Source: an uncultured Bordetella sp.
Lineage (GTDB): Bacteria; Pseudomonadota; Gammaproteobacteria; Burkholderiales; Burkholderiaceae_B
Assembly: GCA_937881145.1 (NCBI GenBank)
Contig: CALGFL010000251.1
Coordinates: 1-5,684, forward strand
Length of the DNA: 5,684 bases
Direction of reading: 5' to 3'
Below, one piece after another: positions 1 through 5,160 of the stretch. The notes beneath the pieces were generated by a model that did not search any database, was not told where the DNA came from, and was given only the letters and a program-made list of their open reading frames with translations. Made by a program: the position numbers and the translations under genes. Within the stretch, counting starts at the first letter, position 1; the number at the start of each line of letters is the position of its first letter.

Positions 1-97
1 CGCGGGTGTTGACGGTCGAACGGGTCACGATCTTGTCGCCCGTTTGCACGTCCATGAACACCACTTCGCGGTATTCGGGGTGGATGCCTTCTTTCAT
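1..97 (-). CDS. rpmE2: 50S ribosomal protein L31 type B, partial (N-terminal 32 residues)
   Basis: This gene runs off the left edge; only the first 32 codons are visible. The protein begins [14 protein letters not shown], the typical opening of bacterial L31, and continues through the conserved RSTV segment at residues 26-29. Zinc-binding L31 (type A) has a CxC pair around residues 16-18. Here that stretch is MDVQTGD with no cysteine, which marks the zinc-independent type B paralogue. L31 is a large-subunit protein near the inter-subunit bridge. In many bacteria the type B form is made when zinc is scarce, but I see no obvious Zur palindrome upstream. The ATG at 95-97 has a GGAAG ribosome binding site at 105-109 on the minus strand. 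The leader upstream carries three tandem 16-bp repeats. Confidence 0.93.
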   Translation of the reverse strand, partial: MKEGIHPEYREVVFMDVQTGDKIVTRSTVNTR

Positions 98-117
98 TTG
101 CAATCTTCCGGGTTTGC

Positions 118-165
118 CAGGCTTCTGGCTAGGCAGGCTTCTGGCTAGGCAGGCTTTTGGCTAGG
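118..165. repeat. Three tandem copies of a 16-bp repeat in the rpmE2 leader
   Basis: Copies lie at 118-133, 134-149 and 150-165, unit CAGGCTTCTGGCTAGG on the plus strand. The first two are identical and the third differs by one base (T for C at 157). The array ends 20 bp upstream of the rpmE2 start codon, so it is probably transcribed as part of the rpmE2 5' untranslated region. A unit length of 16 is not a multiple of three, and no gene was recognised across it. Perfect adjacent copies with no spacers suggest slippage-type duplication, possibly variable in number between strains. Confidence 0.9.
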
Positions 166-248
166 GTTAGGGTCGCCAATCAGGGGGAGCCCACAGACTC
201 GTCATAGGCCTTTTCCCCGATCACGTATCCGAAAAAACTGAACTCGCA

Positions 249-278
249 ATTCTAACCTTGGGCGCAATGCAAGCGCAA
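249..278 (-). promoter_or_regulatory. Candidate promoter for rpmE2
   Basis: On the minus strand a TAGAAT -10 box (249-254, five of six consensus bases) lies 18 bp downstream of a weak TTGCGC -35 box (273-278, only TTG matching). Transcription would start near 242, giving a leader of about 145 nt that includes the tandem repeats. This is pattern matching only. The rest of the 203-bp gap between radC and rpmE2 (98-300) holds no recognisable gene and no convincing terminator for radC, so read-through from radC is also possible. Confidence 0.3.
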
Positions 279-300
279 GTCTTGGTTTTTATTGGGGAAT

Positions 301-984
301 CTACGGCGCGATCATCCCCAACTGCGCCATGGACACCACTTCCCCGGCCGCGACGATCAGGTGGTCGATCAACTTCACGTCCACCAGAGCCAGCGCCCGG
401 CGCAGCTGCAGCGTCAGATCCAGGTCTGCCTGGCTGGGCTGCGCCAGGCCCGAGGGGTGGTTGTGCGCCAGAATGAGGGCAGCTGCGTGATGGCGCAGGG
501 CCTCCCGGACCACCTCCCGGGGGTAGACGCAAGCCTGCGCCAACGTCCCGCGCGCCAGCTCGCCGGTGGCGATCAGGTTGAGCCGGTTGTCCAGATACAG
601 GGCGATGCAGTGCTCCACCTTGCAGTGGCCCAGGGCGGTGCGGCAATACTGCTTGACCCGGTCGGGGTGGGAGAGGGCGTCCAGGCGCCGCAGGTCTTCC
701 TCTGTGGCGCGGCGCGCCAGTTCCAGCACGGCGGCCAGGGTGCAGGCCTTGGCGGCGCCCAGCCCCGGCACGGTGCGCAGCTCGGCCGGCGCTGCGCCGA
801 ACAAGCCGCGCAGGCCGCCAAAGCGCTGCATCAGCTGGCCGCCCAGCTCGACGGCGTTCAGGCCCCGGGTGCCGGTGCGCAGGGCCACCGCCAGCAGTTC
901 GGCGTCGCTGAGCACGGCGGCGCCGTGGCGCAGCAGCCGCTCGCGGGGAAGCTGGTGCTCGGGCAGGCTTTCGGCCAGGTTCAT
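301..984 (-). CDS. radC: RadC family JAMM/MPN+ domain protein
   Basis: The 227-residue protein matches RadC over its full length. Residues 1-100 form the N-terminal region, with the LPRERLLRHG opening and a helix-hairpin-helix-like VPGLG turn at 72-76, which in this family suggests nucleic-acid contact. The C-terminal half is the JAMM/MPN+ metalloprotease-like domain. H174 and H176 of HNHPSG, S184 and D187 fit the H-x-H-x7-S-x2-D zinc signature exactly. The biochemical role of housekeeping RadC is still unclear; the old DNA-repair assignment in E. coli is doubtful. The open frame extends to an ATG at 1069-1071, but I chose the ATG at 982-984. It places LPRER about ten residues in, as in homologues, and has an AGGGG ribosome binding site 6-7 bases upstream, whereas the upstream ATGs have none. 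Divergent from fkpB. Confidence 0.93.
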   Translation of the reverse strand: MNLAESLPEHQLPRERLLRHGAAVLSDAELLAVALRTGTRGLNAVELGGQLMQRFGGLRGLFGAAPAELRTVPGLGAAKACTLAAVLELARRATEEDLRRLDALSHPDRVKQYCRTALGHCKVEHCIALYLDNRLNLIATGELARGTLAQACVYPREVVREALRHHAAALILAHNHPSGLAQPSQADLDLTLQLRRALALVDVKLIDHLIVAAGEVVSMAQLGMIAP

Positions 985-1044
985 GGTTGCCCCTGCGCCA
1001 AGGGCGAAACGGGGAGGGTGCATGGGGGTTGCTTCATTAAGCTC

Positions 1045-1050
1045 TAAAAT
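1045..1050 (+). promoter_or_regulatory. Possible -10 box of the fkpB-ispH promoter
   Basis: TAAAAT matches five of six bases of the sigma-70 -10 consensus and sits 35 bp upstream of the fkpB start, in the short radC/fkpB divergent gap. No good -35 hexamer is found 16-18 bp upstream (the sequence there is G-rich), so the assignment is weak. Transcription would start near 1057. Confidence 0.27.
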
Positions 1051-1085
1051 CAAGGTTTGCGAACAATTCATCAGGGTGGCAGAAC

Positions 1086-1562
1086 TTGAACGCCGCTAGC
1101 GCCGAAGTGAACAATTTGATCCGTCCGGATTCCTACCTGACCTTGCATTACCGCATCGTGCTGGCCTCTGGCCCTGCCGAAGGCGAAGTCTTCATCGACA
1201 CCTTCGGCGGCCGGCCCGCCACGTTGCAGATGGGCAGCGGCCAGTGGTCCCCCGACATGGAAGCCGCGCTCGTCGGCCATGCCGAAGGCGAGCGCCTGAG
1301 CGTCACGCTGCCGCCCACGGCCGCCTACGGCGAGCGCAATCCCGAGCTCATCCAGCGCGTCTCTCGCGCCATGCTGAACGAGCATGCGGGCGAAGACGCC
1401 ACGTTCGATCCGGGCGATATGGTCGAGTTCGCGGCCCCCAACGGCGGCCGCTATTCGGGCGTGCTCAAAGAGATCAACGACGAGTGGGCGCTGTTCGACT
1501 TCAACCATCCGCTGGCCGGCAACGCCCTGACGCTGGACGTCGCCATCCTGGGAGTGCTGTGA
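1086..1562 (+). CDS. fkpB: FKBP-type peptidyl-prolyl cis-trans isomerase, SlpA/FkpB type
   Basis: The 158-residue cytoplasmic protein resembles E. coli FkpB (SlpA, 149 residues), a SlyD-like prolyl isomerase and folding helper. An FKBP fold surrounds an insert-in-flap chaperone domain at roughly residues 78-130. The family hallmark DFNHPLAG stands at 138-145, followed by the closing beta strand. No signal peptide is seen, and the histidine-rich metal tail of SlyD is absent. The start is taken as TTG at 1086 because AGGGTGG at 1073-1079 lies six bases upstream. In-frame GTG (1107) and TTG (1116) codons further in have no ribosome binding site, though they would also leave the domain intact. 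The stop overlaps the ispH start by one base. The fkpB-ispH order is conserved in proteobacteria, as in the E. coli ileS-lspA-fkpB-ispH operon. Confidence 0.92.
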   Translation: MNAASAEVNNLIRPDSYLTLHYRIVLASGPAEGEVFIDTFGGRPATLQMGSGQWSPDMEAALVGHAEGERLSVTLPPTAAYGERNPELIQRVSRAMLNEHAGEDATFDPGDMVEFAAPNGGRYSGVLKEINDEWALFDFNHPLAGNALTLDVAILGVL

Positions 1563-2545
1563 TGAGTGATGCGTCCAGGGTCACGCAGCCCGGCGCCGAA
1601 GTCGTGCTGGCTCAGCCGCGCGGCTTTTGCGCCGGCGTGGACCGCGCCATCGAGATCGTCGAGCGCGCGCTCGAACTGCATGGCGCGCCCATTTACGTGC
1701 GCCACGAAATCGTGCACAACCGCTATGTGGTGTCCGACCTGCGCGCGAAAGGGGCGATTTTCATCGACGAACTGGACGAAGCGCCCGCCGGCGCCATCGT
1801 GGTGTTTTCGGCGCACGGCGTGTCCAAGGCCGTGCGCGCCGAGGCCGAGAGCCGCGGCCTGCGCGTCTTTGACGCCACCTGCCCGCTGGTCACAAAGGTG
1901 CACATCGAGGTCGCGCGCATGCGCGCGGCCGGACGCGAGATCATCATGATCGGCCACAAGGGCCACCCCGAGGTCGAGGGCACGCTGGGCCAGTCCGAGG
2001 GCGGCATGCACCTGGTCGAGACGGTCGAGGACGTGGCGCAGCTGCAGGTCCGCGATCCGGACAATCTGGCCTTCGTCACGCAGACCACCTTGTCGATCGA
2101 CGACGCCGCCACGGTGTCGGCCGCGCTCAAGGCGCGTTTTCCGCATATCGTCGAACCCAAGAAAAGCGACATCTGCTATGCCACGCAGAACCGCCAGGAC
2201 GCCGTCAAGATCATGGCGCCCGGCTGCGATGTGGTGCTGGTGGTGGGCAGCGTCAACAGCTCGAACTCCAATCGCCTGCGCGAAGTCGCCGAGCGCAAGG
2301 GCGCGGCGGCCTATCTGGTCGACGGCGCCGATTCGATCGATCCGGCCTGGCTGGCCGGCAGTCGCCGCGTGGGCGTCACGGCGGGCGCATCCGCGCCCGA
2401 ACTGCTGGTGCAGCAGGTCGTGGCTCGCGTGAAAGAACTGGGCGCGGTGTCGGTGCGCACCATGGAAGGCCTGGAAGAACACGTGTCCTTCCCCTTGCCC
2501 AAGGGCTTGTCGCGCAAGTCGGCGCAGGTCGAAAATCTGGATTGA
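1562..2545 (+). CDS. ispH: 4-hydroxy-3-methylbut-2-enyl diphosphate reductase
   Basis: IspH (LytB) is the last enzyme of the MEP pathway. It reduces HMBPP to isopentenyl and dimethylallyl diphosphate with an oxygen-sensitive iron-sulfur cluster in the cytoplasm. The 327-residue protein shows all key residues: cluster cysteines C23 (GFCAGV), C107 (ATCPLV) and C205 (DICYAT); substrate histidines H52, H85 and H135; the proton-relay glutamate E137 in GHPEVEG; and the diphosphate-binding SVNSSNS stretch at 230-236 with SAPE at 277-280. Length is normal. The ATG at 1562 overlaps the fkpB stop (TGATG), indicating translational coupling. A GGGAG ribosome binding site lies seven bases upstream, inside fkpB. 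The open frame extends further upstream within fkpB, but that part only overlaps fkpB and does not resemble IspH. As an essential gene it dominates the likely expression of this operon. Confidence 0.97.
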   Translation: MSDASRVTQPGAEVVLAQPRGFCAGVDRAIEIVERALELHGAPIYVRHEIVHNRYVVSDLRAKGAIFIDELDEAPAGAIVVFSAHGVSKAVRAEAESRGLRVFDATCPLVTKVHIEVARMRAAGREIIMIGHKGHPEVEGTLGQSEGGMHLVETVEDVAQLQVRDPDNLAFVTQTTLSIDDAATVSAALKARFPHIVEPKKSDICYATQNRQDAVKIMAPGCDVVLVVGSVNSSNSNRLREVAERKGAAAYLVDGADSIDPAWLAGSRRVGVTAGASAPELLVQQVVARVKELGAVSVRTMEGLEEHVSFPLPKGLSRKSAQVENLD

Positions 2546-2547
2546 GT

Positions 2548-2568
2548 CCGCGGCGGCCGCGGCGGCCG
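2548..2568. repeat. GC-only 9-bp direct repeat and hairpin in the ispH/EamA convergent gap
   Basis: The 23-bp gap between the ispH stop and the stop of the convergent permease consists almost entirely of 2.3 copies of CCGCGGCGG (2548-2556, 2557-2565, then CCG). The two palindromic CCGCGG blocks (2548-2553 and 2557-2562) can pair across a three-base loop. This could act as a transcription stop for either strand, but no T-tract follows on either side, so it is not a standard intrinsic terminator. Confidence 0.6.
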
Positions 2569-3471
2569 TCATGCGCCCCGGGTTGCCGCGCCGCGCGCAT
2601 GCTTGCGAAGCGGCCATCCCTGCGTCATGCCGGCGGCCGCGAGCAGAATCAGGACGGCGCCCGTCGCCTGCAGCGGATGCAGGCGATGGCCGAACGCCAC
2701 GTCGTCCACCACGATCGCCACGATCGGATAGATGAAGGACAAGGCCCCCGTCAAAGACGTCGGCAACCGCTGAATCGCCCCGTAGAGCAGGATGTAGGTC
2801 AGGCCGGTGTGCACCGCTCCGATCGTGGCCAGCAGGCCCCAGACGGCAGCGCCGCCTGGCCATCCGGCATACAGTGCCAGAGGCGACAGCGTGGCGATGC
2901 CGACGCCGACCTGGATCAGCGCGATCAGGTGCGGCGGCACCTCCTTGAGTTTCTTGGCCAGCAAAGCGGCCAGCGCGTAGAAGAACGCCGCGCCCAATGC
3001 CAGCAGTATTCCCAGCAGATAGCCGCCCTGCGCGGCCGCCGCGTCCGGCCGCGACTGCACGATCAGCAGCATGCCGCCGAACGACAGCAGCAGCCACCCC
3101 AGCTTGGCCAGGGTCAGGCGCTCGCCCAGGAACAAGGCCCCCAGACCCACCAGCATGAACGGCTGGGTGTTGTAGACCGTCGTGGCAATCGAAATGGTGG
3201 CCTGCGAATATGCCGCGAACAGCAGCAGCCAGTTGGCCACGATGGCGACGCCGCCCAGCACGGCCAGCATGGCCTGGCGCCGGCTGATGCGGCCGGGCTG
3301 CAGATACCCCTTGGCGAGGCACACTGGCAACAGCACCAGCGCGCCGAACACGCAGCGCCAGAAGACGACCTGGGGCACCGGGCGGCCCGAAACCACGACG
3401 AACCAGCCGATGGTGCCGGAGACCATCATCGCCGCGACCATCTCCATCATCCCGCGCGTCTTCTCGCTCAT
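2569..3471 (-). CDS. EamA/DMT superfamily permease (probable metabolite exporter)
   Basis: The 300-residue integral inner-membrane protein has ten hydrophobic segments (about 8-29, 34-53, 68-87, 95-115, 124-140, 150-171, 181-201, 208-230, 240-257, 265-284) forming two EamA repeats, the standard layout of RhaT/YdcZ-like drug/metabolite transporters. The first repeat carries the conserved GERLT loop (116-120). In the second repeat the matching motif reads GHRL with H262 in place of glutamate, while the preceding YP (249-250 region) is kept. The tail is short, basic and cytoplasmic. The start ATG has AGGA eight bases upstream. The gene is divergent from a Lrp/AsnC-type regulator gene, which by analogy suggests export of amino acids or related compounds. 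The substrate cannot be read from sequence. Confidence 0.9.
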   Translation of the reverse strand: MSEKTRGMMEMVAAMMVSGTIGWFVVVSGRPVPQVVFWRCVFGALVLLPVCLAKGYLQPGRISRRQAMLAVLGGVAIVANWLLLFAAYSQATISIATTVYNTQPFMLVGLGALFLGERLTLAKLGWLLLSFGGMLLIVQSRPDAAAAQGGYLLGILLALGAAFFYALAALLAKKLKEVPPHLIALIQVGVGIATLSPLALYAGWPGGAAVWGLLATIGAVHTGLTYILLYGAIQRLPTSLTGALSFIYPIVAIVVDDVAFGHRLHPLQATGAVLILLAAAGMTQGWPLRKHARGAATRGA

Positions 3472-3594
3472 CTCGCTTTTCCTTTTTCATCGGACGGCTC
3501 CAATGTAGAAGACGGGCTGCAGAATTCGAATGCGAAATTTAAGGAGCAGGGCTACATTTAATTATCTTTATTAGGCATTTATCGAGATTTTCTT
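3472..3594. promoter_or_regulatory. Divergent AT-rich intergenic region between the permease and the AsnC-type regulator
   Basis: This 123-bp gap must hold the promoters of both flanking genes. The half nearest the regulator (about 3521-3594) is very AT-rich for this genome, which fits a Lrp/AsnC-type binding region. An imperfect dyad lies at 3525-3536: TTCG, four bases, CGAA, flanked by A/T runs. I could not assign convincing -35/-10 pairs for either gene. Confidence 0.5.
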
Positions 3595-4031
3595 ATGAGC
3601 CTGGACGATACCGACCGCCGCATCCTGACCCTGCTCCAGCAAGACGGCCGCATGGCGGTCAAGCTGCTTGCCGAGCAAATAGGGCCTCGTCACCGGCCGC
3701 TTCCGACCGCCTGCGCCGTTTGCAAGAGCGGGGCGTCATCCACGGCTTCAGTCCTGACGTCGAACCGCGCGCGCTGGGCTACTCCATGCAGGCGCTGGTG
3801 CGCATCCGGCCGATGCCCGGCAAGCTCCAGGCCGTGCAGAAACTGATCGAGAACATTCCGGAGTTCGGCGAGTGCGACAAGGTGACGGGCGAAGACTGCT
3901 TCATCGGCCGGCTTTACCTGCGCTCGATCGAGCACCTGGATCACATCCTGGACCGGATCACCAATATTGCCGAAACCAGCACGGCGATCGTGAAGTCCCA
4001 GCCCGTCAGGCGGCGGCTGCCGCCGTTTTGA
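3595..4031 (+). pseudogene. Lrp/AsnC family transcriptional regulator, frameshifted
   Basis: The gene encodes a feast/famine regulator split between two reading frames. From the ATG at 3595, frame one gives the N-terminal winged-helix start MSLDDTDRRILTLLQQDG and continues to LLAEQIG. From about 3687 the reading moves to a second frame giving SSPAASDRLRRLQERGVIHGF, the recognition helix and wing, then the ligand-binding RAM domain to the TGA at 4029-4031. Five bases (3682-3686) stand where two codons are needed, so one base is missing; restored length would be 145 residues. Loss of a G from a GGGG run is the simplest cause. As written, frame one runs out of frame and stops near 3846, so no working DNA-binding protein is expected. 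A sequencing error is possible. The intact flanks suggest a recent lesion. The ribosome binding site is weak. Confidence 0.88.
4011..4029 (+). terminator. Hairpin plus T4 at the 3' end of the AsnC-type gene
   Basis: CGGCGG (4011-4016), loop CTG, CCGCCG (4020-4025) and TTTT (4026-4029) form a six-pair GC stem followed directly by a short T run. It lies in the last codons of the regulator gene and runs into its stop codon. The T run is short, so efficiency is uncertain. Only 7 bp separate this gene from the convergent CGNR gene, so the signal has to sit inside coding sequence. Confidence 0.4.
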
Positions 4032-4038
4032 CGCCTGC

Positions 4039-4656
4039 TCAGCCCGTTTTGCCGTGGTAATGCCGATGCGCCTTGGCGCGGTTGCCGCAGGCCGACATCG
4101 AGCACCAGCGCCGGTTGCCGCTCTTGCTGTCGTCGATAAACAGCCACTTGCATTGATCGTTGGCGCAGCGCTTGAGCTTGCCCAGGCGCGTTCCGCCCAG
4201 CAGATCCGTGGCTGACCAGAGCACCGGACTCAGCAAACCCGTCAAGCTGCAGTACTGGCCGTCGACGGCCCATTCGTAGCGCCCGTCGACGCGCGACAGC
4301 GCCTTGCGTGGCGCGGCGGCGCCCAGGTATTGGCGCAGCGCCGAGAGATCCTGGCCGTCCGGCTCCGCGCCTTGAGCATGGGCCAGGTAGAGCCGGTAGA
4401 GCAGTTCGCGCAGGGCGATCGCGCCTGCAAGCGCCGCTTCTTCGTCCTGCAGGCACCGCACGCGAAACCCGTCGATCATCGCCGCGGGAATCTTCGCGGT
4501 GTCGCGGCACCAGGCCAAGACATCGTCCAGCTTTGCGAACGTCTCGGTCGGCGCGTCGGTGCCCCGCCAGTACCTCGTATTGGCGAAGTCGATGCTCAGG
4601 CTCTCGGATTGCGCCGGAATCAGGAAGCGCCGGGCGCTCGAAACCGTGTTCTTCAT
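4039..4656 (-). CDS. ABATE/CGNR zinc-finger protein, putative transcription regulator
   Basis: The 205-residue protein has the two-part build of the ABATE plus zf-CGNR family. A mostly helical N-terminal domain (about 20-150, opening with SIDFANTRYW) is followed by a C-terminal zinc ribbon. C164, C169, C185 and C190 give a C-x4-C-x15-C-x4-C pattern, with WLF at 171-173 after the first pair and the signature CGNR at 190-193 followed by a basic helix. Family annotation is 'putative stress-induced transcription regulator'; direct biochemical evidence is scarce. The gene is divergent from the VOC-permease pair and may control it and itself. The ATG at 4654-4656 has no ribosome binding site, and a promoter-like pair places the transcript start at about the ATG, so translation may be leaderless. 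Its stop lies 7 bp from the convergent AsnC-type pseudogene. Confidence 0.9.
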   Translation of the reverse strand: MKNTVSSARRFLIPAQSESLSIDFANTRYWRGTDAPTETFAKLDDVLAWCRDTAKIPAAMIDGFRVRCLQDEEAALAGAIALRELLYRLYLAHAQGAEPDGQDLSALRQYLGAAAPRKALSRVDGRYEWAVDGQYCSLTGLLSPVLWSATDLLGGTRLGKLKRCANDQCKWLFIDDSKSGNRRWCSMSACGNRAKAHRHYHGKTG

Positions 4657-4662
4657 GGCCGG

Positions 4663-4692
4663 ATCTTATCTAACCGGCAAGGTGGTTGACAA
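4663..4692 (-). promoter_or_regulatory. Candidate promoter of the CGNR gene (leaderless)
   Basis: On the minus strand, TTGTCA (4687-4692, five of six consensus) and TAAGAT (4663-4668, four of six) are separated by 18 bp. Six bases separate the -10 box from the ATG, so the expected start point falls at about the A of the start codon (4656). The -35 box overlaps the -35 box of the opposite promoter by five bases. Confidence 0.55.
4671..4688. promoter_or_regulatory. Second, imperfect AACC-N8-GGTT operator candidate
   Basis: AACC (4672-4675) and GGTT (4684-4687) are separated by eight bases, the same geometry as the inner arms of the perfect palindrome at 4713-4732. The inner eight bases are not symmetric. 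The site lies in the -10/-35 spacer of the CGNR promoter. The centres of the two sites are 43 bp apart, close to four helical turns. Confidence 0.4.
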
Positions 4693-4714
4693 GGATAGAC
4701 CCTGCTCCTAACAT
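4686..4714 (+). promoter_or_regulatory. Promoter of the VOC-permease operon
   Basis: A perfect TTGACA -35 box (4686-4691), a 17-bp spacer and a TAACAT -10 box (4709-4714, four of six) form a good sigma-70 promoter. Transcription would start near 4721, leaving a leader of about 56 nt before the VOC start. The -10 box runs into the left arm of the 20-bp palindrome, so a bound protein would block it. Confidence 0.7.
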
Positions 4715-4732
4715 AACCATCATGATGGTTAT
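4713..4732. promoter_or_regulatory. Perfect 20-bp palindrome, probable operator
   Basis: The left arm ATAACCATCA (4713-4722) and right arm TGATGGTTAT (4723-4732) are exact reverse complements with no spacer. The site covers roughly -9 to +11 of the VOC promoter, a typical repressor position. No T-tract follows and the centre has no loop, so a DNA operator is more likely than a terminator. The binding protein is not known; the adjacent CGNR protein is the obvious candidate by position. Confidence 0.8.
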
Positions 4733-4777
4733 AAAAGCTACCTAAAACCCCAAGGGAAATGAATCAGGAGAACTCAG

Positions 4778-5152
4778 ATGATCGATCACCTTTCACTCGG
4801 CATTTCCGATATCGTCCGCAGCACGCACTTCTACGACCACACGTTGGGTGCGCTTGGCTACCAGCGCCTGAGCGCCGACGATTCGTCGCTTTCGTACGGC
4901 TCCGACGAACCTAAGCTGTGGCTGCTCAAGACCGCGCGCCCTGTTATCGCAGATCCGGAATCCGGCCTGCATCTGTCCTTCGTCGCCTCGACCTCGGCCC
5001 AGGTCGACGCGTTCTACCGGGCCGCCATGGACCATGGTGGCAGCGACAACGGCGGGCCCGGCGTGCGCGAGTCCTACGGCTCGGGCTATTACGCGGCATT
5101 CGTGGTCGACCCTGACGGCTACCGTCTCGAAGCGCATTGCGAACTGGCCTAA
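4778..5152 (+). CDS. VOC family protein (glyoxalase/bleomycin-resistance-like)
   Basis: The 124-residue cytoplasmic protein has one vicinal-oxygen-chelate domain built from two beta-alpha-beta-beta-beta units. It opens with MIDHLSLGISD, continues to a second unit starting near residue 63 (GLHLSFVA), and closes with DPDGYRLEAHC (111-121). Likely metal or ligand positions are H4, H65 and E118, the usual His/His/Glu places of the fold. Members include glyoxalase I-like enzymes, dioxygenases and drug-binding resistance proteins, and the reaction cannot be told from sequence. AGGAG seven bases upstream of the ATG at 4778 gives a strong ribosome binding site. It is the first gene of an operon with the downstream permease and is divergent from the CGNR regulator, consistent with detoxification or binding of a compound that is then exported. 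Confidence 0.92.
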   Translation: MIDHLSLGISDIVRSTHFYDHTLGALGYQRLSADDSSLSYGSDEPKLWLLKTARPVIADPESGLHLSFVASTSAQVDAFYRAAMDHGGSDNGGPGVRESYGSGYYAAFVVDPDGYRLEAHCELA

Positions 5153-5160
5153 GCCGCGAA

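Noticed and set aside
118..165. CRISPR-like repeats
   Set aside because: The units are only 16 bp and directly adjacent with no spacers, and no cas genes are seen; this is a tandem repeat.
167..205. Tiny minus-strand open frame of 12 codons with a purine-rich stretch upstream, before rpmE2
   Set aside because: It is too short to judge. It lacks a leader-peptide hallmark, such as a run of one amino acid followed by alternative hairpins.
985..1071. Extended N-terminus of RadC starting at 1069-1071
   Set aside because: The extra 29 residues are not typical of RadC. The far ATG has no ribosome binding site and would use up most of the fkpB promoter region.
1244..1561. Upstream extension of the ispH frame
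   Set aside because: It overlaps fkpB out of frame, is arginine-rich and unlike any IspH N-terminus. The ATG at 1562 with its ribosome binding site gives the normal length.
1451..3490. Very long minus-strand open frame of 679 codons
   Set aside because: It lies antisense to fkpB's end and ispH and out of frame with the EamA permease. Its protein is rich in R, H, D and G with no domain pattern, as expected of a GC-driven shadow frame.
2542..3561. Plus-strand open frame of 339 codons opposite the EamA permease
   Set aside because: The product is Q/H/R-rich and low in complexity, with no recognisable domain. The minus-strand frame gives a clear ten-helix permease.
3595..3846. Short stand-alone plus-strand protein of 83 codons
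   Set aside because: Only the first 30 or so residues are Lrp-like. The rest is out-of-frame sequence after the missing base, so it is annotated as part of the broken gene.
4713..4732. The palindrome as an intrinsic terminator
   Set aside because: It is AT-rich with no loop and no T-tract, and lies at the promoter start point, so an operator role fits better.
4759..4777. Out-of-frame ATG in the VOC leader with AAGGG upstream
   Set aside because: The frame overlaps the VOC gene and gives an arginine-rich product typical of shadow frames. The AGGAG at 4766 serves the VOC start.
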